Below are positions 59,833 to 64,000 of a stretch of DNA of 64,000 nt, one piece after another (position 1 is the stretch's first letter; every line of letters begins with the position of its first letter). Under the pieces are notes generated by a model. That model did not search any database. It saw nothing but the letters and a program-made list of their open reading frames with translations, and was not told where the DNA came from. The DNA is taken from positions 186,001 to 250,000 of the forward strand of contig SCRD01000007.1 of assembly GCA_004298155.1 (NCBI GenBank), read 5' to 3'. Origin of the DNA: Acidobacteriota bacterium (GTDB lineage: Bacteria > Acidobacteriota > Terriglobia > UBA7540). A program made the translations under genes and the position numbers.

Positions 59833-60090
59833 ATGCGCTCTATTTTTTATGTATTTGTGCTACTGAACACGTTCTTCAGTACGGGCCTGACACAATCACC
59901 TGAAAGCCTTTCGCCGTTCACACGGCAATACGTTCTGGACGCCTCAGTTGACGCGCCGGTTACCGCCCTTACGCACGTCCCCGTGATTGACGGCAAGGGT
60001 GCGCCGCCGCGCGGCGTCCTGAAGAATAATTCCATTGTCTATGGAGACATCCATTATTACCAGCAGGATTCGAAGTCTCGCTGCTATTGA
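59833..60090 (+). pseudogene. N-terminal fragment of an exported amidohydrolase
   Basis: The ATG at 59833 has GGGAGAG upstream. The 85 codons start with a signal peptide ('MRSIFYVFVLLNTFFS'), then 'VDAPVTALTHVPVIDGKGAPPR', the usual first beta-strands of periplasmic amidohydrolases ('ALTHVRVIDGTGAPP'). Similarity stops near 60012, and the frame ends after unrelated residues. The metal-binding HxH and everything after it are missing, so this is a stub left by a deletion. It overlaps the next gene in another frame. Confidence 0.7.
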
Positions 60091-60442
60091 TATTGCGCTG
60101 CTCGGGTACAAGCTGATTTATGCGGAATACCTCGTTGGAGTTGTCCTGGGGCTTTCATTTGGGTTCTTTGTACTCGGCCGCAGCCAATCGATGTGGCATC
60201 GTGCGTTGGGGGTGTACCTGGTTTGCCTGGGAGCCAACTACGTCCCGATGCTAATCTATACAATTGCGATCGGAAGCAGGCAGAACGCCCAGGCGGAAAT
60301 CGCCGATGAATTGGCTGAGTCTGGCCAGCAGAGAACGATGTCCAGATACCGCAAGGTGTCGCTATTCCTGCTGGTCCCCTTGATGGCGCCGGTCCTGGCG
60401 GTCATTTACGAAGTACGTAGATCGCGCAGCATCGACAGATAG
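60035..60442 (+). CDS. Small membrane protein of unknown function
   Basis: This 135-residue protein has three hydrophobic segments (about 30-50, 57-80 and 108-126). The short motif 'LLGYKLIYAEYLVGVVLGLSFG' and 'GANYVPMLIYTIAIGS' have the feel of a conserved family, but I cannot name it. An acidic loop ('AQAEIADELAESGQQ') lies between the second and third segments. No ribosome binding site is seen before the ATG at 60035, because that DNA is the amidohydrolase stub. The deletion may have removed its own promoter and placed it behind the stub's. Confidence 0.65.
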   Translation: MSMETSIITSRIRSLAAIDIALLGYKLIYAEYLVGVVLGLSFGFFVLGRSQSMWHRALGVYLVCLGANYVPMLIYTIAIGSRQNAQAEIADELAESGQQRTMSRYRKVSLFLLVPLMAPVLAVIYEVRRSRSIDR

Positions 60443-60757
60443 CTTTGGGTAACGCGGATGTCGCGCATCGAGCCATCTCTACATGGACTAACGGACTCGA
60501 TCATCGCGACAGTTTCGTATCCAGCCGGAACCTGCTCCAGCGTTCGGCGAGTTTTTGCCGTCTTGCGGTCGAACCCGGTTAGAAGTGCACCACTGATTGT
60601 CATCGAGCTTTCCTGGCGCTCTTAGGGTGCGCGCGGCACCGTCGGAGGATGCTTACCAACGAAATTGCGCTCTACGCTCTCAGCAGTTATAGGCGAATAG
60701 AGGGCAAAAATTCAACAATCACTCATGACGATAGAGCCCGATAAAGCCGCCGGGCAC
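60443..60757. other. 315-base gap without a supported gene
   Basis: A leftward 65-codon frame (60406-60603, starting 'MTISGALLTGFDRKTAKTRR') overlaps the membrane-protein end. It has no ribosome binding site I trust and no known motif, so it is not called. No terminator with a T-run was found after ygfZ. Confidence 0.4.
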
Positions 60758-61876
60758 TTAGGAGGGATTAGTGGTTATCTTCCCGGGGACTGAAGCTGCG
60801 GCGTGATAGAAGGGCAGGGTTGTCACTTCCGCTGCTCGACCGGAAGCTGTCCGAAGCTGCGTGCCCGGCTCCAGATGCTCTCTGCGAAGGTAGGCAAGGG
60901 CGATGGTTTTTTGCAGGGTAGGCGAGACACATGCGCTGGTGACCTCGCCGATCTCATTCCCGTCAATAGTCAGTTTTTCGCCGGGAGCGGGAGGCTGGGC
61001 GCTTTCAACAATCACCCCCGCCAGCTTCCAGTTGACGTGGCCGCGGCTTCTGGTGCGTTCCACAATTTCCTGCCCGATGTAGCAGCCCTTGTTGAAGCTG
61101 AGAGCATTCATCAAATTTGCTTCAAGCGGCAGTGTGTCCTCTCCGAGCTCCGAACCATAACGTGGAATCCCGGCCTCGATCCGCAGTGATTCCAGCGCTT
61201 CGGTTCCGCATGGCAGCATGCCGTAACTCGGCGCCTGCCCGCAGGCCGCACCCCACAAACCCATCATTGCTTTGGGCGCCGCCCACAATTCATAGCCTTC
61301 CTCACCCGTGTTGCTCATGCGGACCACCCGGACCGGAAATCCTGCGAAGTTGGTTGCAAAATGATCGAATTCTTTCATTGCCGGGAGATCCTCGTGCAAC
61401 GTTTTCTCTAACAGCCCTGGGGCGTTCGGTCCCTCAAAGGCCAGCGCACAGGTATCCAGCGGCTCGACCTGGACCTGGTCTCCGATGATGTATCGACGCA
61501 AGGTTTCCGTGGCTTTAAAGCGCAGGTCGGCGTCCGTATCCACCAGCAGGCGGTCCTGGGCGGCGTAAACTCGAAGATCGGCCAGAATCTTGCCCTGGGG
61601 ATTCAACAAGGCCGCATAAGTGCCTCCGCCGACGGAAACACTTTTGATATCGTTTGAGACAATGCGGTGCAGGAACTTTGCGGCATCACGTCCCGTCAGC
61701 GCAAACTTTGCCCGGAAGGAGAAATCAAAAATGCCCGCGGCTGCGCGCACAGCCAGATGCTCTTGAAAGGGACTGGTAAACCGGGAAGGAACAATAACGC
61801 CATGATACTCCGCGAGTGTTGCGCCCTGGGAGGCATGGTAGTCAGCCAGAGGGCTCCGCATCAGATCTGCATTCAT
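60758..61876 (-). CDS. ygfZ: YgfZ/GcvT-domain folate-binding iron-sulfur maturation protein
   Basis: This 372-residue protein has the GcvT-like fold: 'GIFDFSFRAKFALTGRDAAKFLHRIVSNDI', 'YAALLNPQGKILADLRVY', 'MSNTGEEGYELWAAPKAM' and the YgfZ signature 'NKGCYIGQEIVERTRSRGHV', whose Cys is needed in the family. YgfZ proteins bind tetrahydrofolate and help assemble or repair certain Fe-S enzymes; they are not aminomethyltransferases. Its place at the end of a SUF operon agrees. GGAAG lies upstream of the ATG. The gap to the Rrf2 gene is 79 bases. Confidence 0.92.
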   Translation of the reverse strand: MNADLMRSPLADYHASQGATLAEYHGVIVPSRFTSPFQEHLAVRAAAGIFDFSFRAKFALTGRDAAKFLHRIVSNDIKSVSVGGGTYAALLNPQGKILADLRVYAAQDRLLVDTDADLRFKATETLRRYIIGDQVQVEPLDTCALAFEGPNAPGLLEKTLHEDLPAMKEFDHFATNFAGFPVRVVRMSNTGEEGYELWAAPKAMMGLWGAACGQAPSYGMLPCGTEALESLRIEAGIPRYGSELGEDTLPLEANLMNALSFNKGCYIGQEIVERTRSRGHVNWKLAGVIVESAQPPAPGEKLTIDGNEIGEVTSACVSPTLQKTIALAYLRREHLEPGTQLRTASGRAAEVTTLPFYHAAASVPGKITTNPS

Positions 61877-61955
61877 CGATTATCTTCCTTGAGAAGGTGG
61901 AGTTGAAACAGTGGGAAACGTCCGGGGCACCTGTGGGCGAATTCTCAAAGCGTTC

Positions 61956-62453
61956 CTATTTGTCAATCGAGATGGGCATCGGGGCCGGACCGATCGGAGC
62001 GGAAGTTACTTTGACCAGGTGTCCGGTCCAGGATGTCATCTCCTGCTCGTTGGAGAGCAAGTCCTTCAGCGTGGTCTTGCTCAGGACCTGGTCAATCACC
62101 AACTGTACGGCCCGCCACAGCGAGCGCACGGAGCAGTCCACAGAATTCGCGCAGGAAATCTCGCTCCCGGAATGTTCCTGGCAGAATGTTGGGTCGTAAA
62201 GCCTGCCGCCCAGAATTGCCAGCGCCTCTCCCACTACGATGTTGTCTGGAGGGCGCGCCAATTCGTAGCCTCCGGCCTGTCCACGGGAGCTTTTCACCAG
62301 GCCGCCGCGCCGCAGGATGCGCATCAGCTTGGCGACGTAAAAATTGGAGATGCCTTCCTTTTGGCTGATCTTGGGAATCGTCAGGCTCTCGCCTTCCCTC
62401 GCCAGCCTCAACAGGCACCGCAATCCATATTCTTCCTGGGATGTCAGTTTCAT
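61956..62453 (-). CDS. Rrf2-family iron-sulfur regulator (IscR-like)
   Basis: This 165-residue protein has an N-terminal winged helix 'KLTSQEEYGLRCLLRLA', 'ISQKEGISNFYVAKLMRIL' and 'GLVKSSRGQAGGYELARP', all Rrf2 hallmarks. Three cysteines follow in 'FCQEHSGSEISCANSVDCSV', placed like the cluster ligands of IscR (spacings 9 and 5). It probably senses Fe-S status and regulates this suf operon. The C-terminal 25 residues are extra and not conserved-looking. It lies 42 bases after sufT. Confidence 0.92.
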   Translation of the reverse strand: MKLTSQEEYGLRCLLRLAREGESLTIPKISQKEGISNFYVAKLMRILRRGGLVKSSRGQAGGYELARPPDNIVVGEALAILGGRLYDPTFCQEHSGSEISCANSVDCSVRSLWRAVQLVIDQVLSKTTLKDLLSNEQEMTSWTGHLVKVTSAPIGPAPMPISIDK

Positions 62454-62495
62454 GATGATTCTCCCGGCTGGGCACCCGGGCTCCCTGACTGGAAT

Positions 62496-62915
62496 CTACA
62501 TCATGCCAAGCTGCAGCTTGGCTGCCTCCGTCATCATGTCCGGGGTCCACGGAGGGTCCCACACGACTTCCACTTTCACATCTTTAGGTTTGGCCATTAA
62601 GCGAATCGCGTCTTCTACTTCGCCGGGCAAGGACTGGGCAGCGGGGCATGCCGGGCTGGTCAGCGTCATCTTCACCGTGACTTCTGAGGCGGGGTTGACG
62701 CTGATGTCATAGATCAATCCCAATTCGTAGATGTTGACAGGGATCTCCGGGTCGTAGCAGGTGCTGACTGCGTCTACAACCTTTTCTTTCAGCGCATCCG
62801 CTCCCATGCCTTCGCCAGCCGTTTTCTGTTCGGCTTGCGCCTTCGCTTCAGGTCCCACAGTTGAGGTCAGGCTTTCTGCAGCCTGTTGTTCGCCGTGCTT
62901 CTGGTTTTCTTCCAT
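62496..62915 (-). CDS. sufT: SUF-associated DUF59 protein SufT
   Basis: This 139-residue protein has a charged N-terminal extension of about 42 residues, then the MIP18/DUF59 domain with 'CYDPEIPVNIYELGLIYDI', 'VTVKMTLTSPACPAAQSLPGEV' and 'VEVVWDPPWTPDMM'. The Cys in 'PACPAAQ' is the conserved one. SufT proteins help insert Fe-S clusters into target enzymes. The position between sufU and an Rrf2 regulator is typical. Confidence 0.92.
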   Translation of the reverse strand: MEENQKHGEQQAAESLTSTVGPEAKAQAEQKTAGEGMGADALKEKVVDAVSTCYDPEIPVNIYELGLIYDISVNPASEVTVKMTLTSPACPAAQSLPGEVEDAIRLMAKPKDVKVEVVWDPPWTPDMMTEAAKLQLGMM

Positions 62916-62928
62916 CGCTAATCCACCC

Positions 62929-63384
62929 CTATTCAGTGGTTACAGTACTTTTTTCGCCTTTCAATGCCGACCGCAGCGTGTGCCAGGCGAGCGTCGCGCA
63001 TTTCACTCGCACCGGAAATTCCGCCACACCCGAAAAGACCGTCAACTTGCCCAATGACGCATCTCCCGTCTGGTCGCCATTTGCTTCACCGGTTACAAGA
63101 GCATGGAACTTTTCAAACAACGCATCAGCCTCATCGAGCGTTTTACCCTTTAGAGTTTCAGTCAGCAACGAGGCGGATGATGTGGAAATCGCGCACCCCG
63201 AGCCCTGGAAGCTGAGGTCGTTAATCCTGCCGTTTTCGATCTTTACGTATATTGTGATCCGGTCGCCGCACAGCGGATTGTAACCTTCCGCCTGATGACC
63301 GGCTCCCTCCAGGACGCGATAGTTCCGCGGCTTCTTGCTGTGGTCGAGGATTACCTCCTGGTATAGTCCGCGCAGATCCGGCAT
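62929..63384 (-). CDS. sufU: Fe-S scaffold / sulfurtransferase SufU (IscU-like)
   Basis: This 151-residue protein has 'LYQEVILDHSKKPRNYRVLEGA' and first ligand 'YNPLCGDRITIYV', 'LSFQGSGCAISTSSASLLTETLKG' with the second Cys, and 'EFPVRVKCATLAWHTL' with the third. The roughly 18-residue insertion between the second and third Cys regions marks SufU as opposed to IscU. It accepts sulfur from SufS. Its ATG shares one base with the sufS stop (TAATG), so translation is coupled. Confidence 0.95.
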   Translation of the reverse strand: MPDLRGLYQEVILDHSKKPRNYRVLEGAGHQAEGYNPLCGDRITIYVKIENGRINDLSFQGSGCAISTSSASLLTETLKGKTLDEADALFEKFHALVTGEANGDQTGDASLGKLTVFSGVAEFPVRVKCATLAWHTLRSALKGEKSTVTTE

Positions 63385-64000
63385 TAATCCAGCAGCTCCT
63401 TAACCTTTGAAATTCCTGCAATCAGCGCATCAATCTCTTTCCTTGTATTATAAAACGCGAGCGAGGCGCGGGTCGTGGCAGGAATCCTGAAGCGTTCCAT
63501 CAGCGGCTGCGCGCAGTGGTGGCCCGTGCGCACTGCGATGCCTTCCTGGTCCAGAATGGTCCCAACGTCGTGCGGATGCATTCCTTCCATTACAAATGAA
63601 ATCACGCCGGTTTTTTTGTCCGCTGTGCCGATGATTTTCAGCCTTGGAATACGGCTGAATGCCTCCGTCGCGTAAGCCAGTAACTCGTCTTCATAGGCCG
63701 TGATGCTTTCCATCCCGATGCTTTTCAGATAGTCGATAGCCGCACCAAGTGCGATGCCAGCAGCGATGTTCGGAGTCCCGGCCTCAAATTTGTAGGGCAG
63801 GGAATTGTAAATCGTCTTTTCGAAAGTCACGGAACTGATCATGTCGCCGCCGCCCTGGTAAGGGGGCATGGCATCCAGCAGGTCGGCCCTGCCGTAAAGC
63901 ACACCGACACCCGTGGGGCCGTAAAGCTTGTGTCCCGAGAAGGTGTAAAAATCGCATTCGAGCTCCTGAACGTCTACTGCAACGTGCGGAGCAGCCTGAG
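63384..64000 (-). CDS. sufS: Cysteine desulfurase SufS, C-terminal half (gene runs off the window)
   Basis: About 205 codons are visible. The PLP lysine lies in 'FYTFSGHKLYGPTGVGVLYG', followed by 'PYQGGGDMISSVTF', 'FEAGTPNIAAGIALGAAIDYL' and the catalytic Cys in 'VRTGHHCAQPLMERF', all typical of group II (SufS/CsdA) desulfurases. The N-terminal half lies right of 64000. It supplies sulfur to SufU. The gene ends in TAA overlapping the sufU ATG. Confidence 0.95.
   Translation of the reverse strand, partial: QAAPHVAVDVQELECDFYTFSGHKLYGPTGVGVLYGRADLLDAMPPYQGGGDMISSVTFEKTIYNSLPYKFEAGTPNIAAGIALGAAIDYLKSIGMESITAYEDELLAYATEAFSRIPRLKIIGTADKKTGVISFVMEGMHPHDVGTILDQEGIAVRTGHHCAQPLMERFRIPATTRASLAFYNTRKEIDALIAGISKVKELLD

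Noticed and set aside
60406-60603. Leftward 65-codon frame after the small membrane protein
   Set aside because: It overlaps that gene, shows no known motif and no convincing ribosome binding site; coding is possible but unsupported.

Overview
The window looks like a piece of an Acidobacteriota chromosome. The main reason is its left third: six intact copies, one truncated copy and one fossil 3' end of the roughly 800-residue MacB/FtsX-type 'acidobacterial duplicated orphan permease' (ADOP) family, which expands mainly in that phylum. Codon use is GC-rich throughout. No transposase, integrase, phage gene or CRISPR array is visible. The left edge cuts an HlyD-type adaptor gene and the right edge cuts sufS.

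Layout. (1) 1-22.2 kb, + strand: an efflux-type array. It holds the end of a membrane-fusion protein, two ADOP permeases, two MacB-type ATPases, three more ADOPs, a truncated ADOP leader, a sigma-54 response regulator with its histidine kinase, and a PadR regulator coupled to a sixth ADOP. Most of the ADOPs are separated by near-copies of one AT-rich repeat that supplies their ribosome binding site, and many ADOP stops are followed by small REP-like hairpins. (2) 22.3-33 kb: a siroheme-type dehydrogenase, an unknown coiled-coil membrane protein with a structured leader, and a beta-1,2-glucan locus. That locus has a GH144-like glucanase facing a cyclic-beta-1,2-glucan-synthase-like protein that lacks the C-terminal phosphorylase part, plus an ABC exporter. 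(3) 33.1-37.7 kb: tRNA-Ser(CGA), tadA, a Tat-exported sugar isomerase-like protein, a DUF488 protein and a polar amino-acid ABC transporter with a fused binding protein and permease. (4) 37.8-43.3 kb, - strand: a TetR-controlled EmrAB-TolC-type efflux operon carrying a cytidylate-kinase-like gene. (5) 43.6-45.2 kb: a diphthamide-synthase-like ATP pyrophosphatase, then about 850 bases without a convincing gene that end in a strong rightward terminator (possible non-coding RNA).

(6) 45.2-56.0 kb, - strand: a nine-gene lipid-type operon. In transcription order it encodes a CDP-alcohol phosphatidyltransferase, a fatty acyl reductase, an ACP/fatty-acyl-AMP ligase/acyltransferase-like fusion, PlsY, a small unknown protein, a HAD-IB phosphatase, a LarA-like protein, an NAD-dependent epimerase and a diacylglycerol-kinase-like lipid kinase. 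Together these could activate a fatty acid on a carrier protein, reduce it to an aldehyde or alcohol, build a glycerolipid-like backbone and add a head group. The product is unknown; an ether or fatty-alcohol-derived membrane lipid is the most economical guess. (7) 56.4-60.4 kb: an aldehyde dehydrogenase, a cytochrome-c/PQQ dehydrogenase, an amidohydrolase fragment and a small membrane protein. (8) 60.8-64 kb, - strand: a SUF iron-sulfur assembly operon (sufS, sufU, sufT, an Rrf2/IscR-like regulator, ygfZ).

The least ordinary parts are the lipid operon with its LarA-like member and degenerate acyltransferase domain, the ADOP array whose intergenic repeats are far more alike than the genes they precede, the shortened cyclic glucan synthase with its glucanase partner, and the candidate non-coding RNA near 45 kb. 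Functions come from motif recognition by eye; no database search was run.
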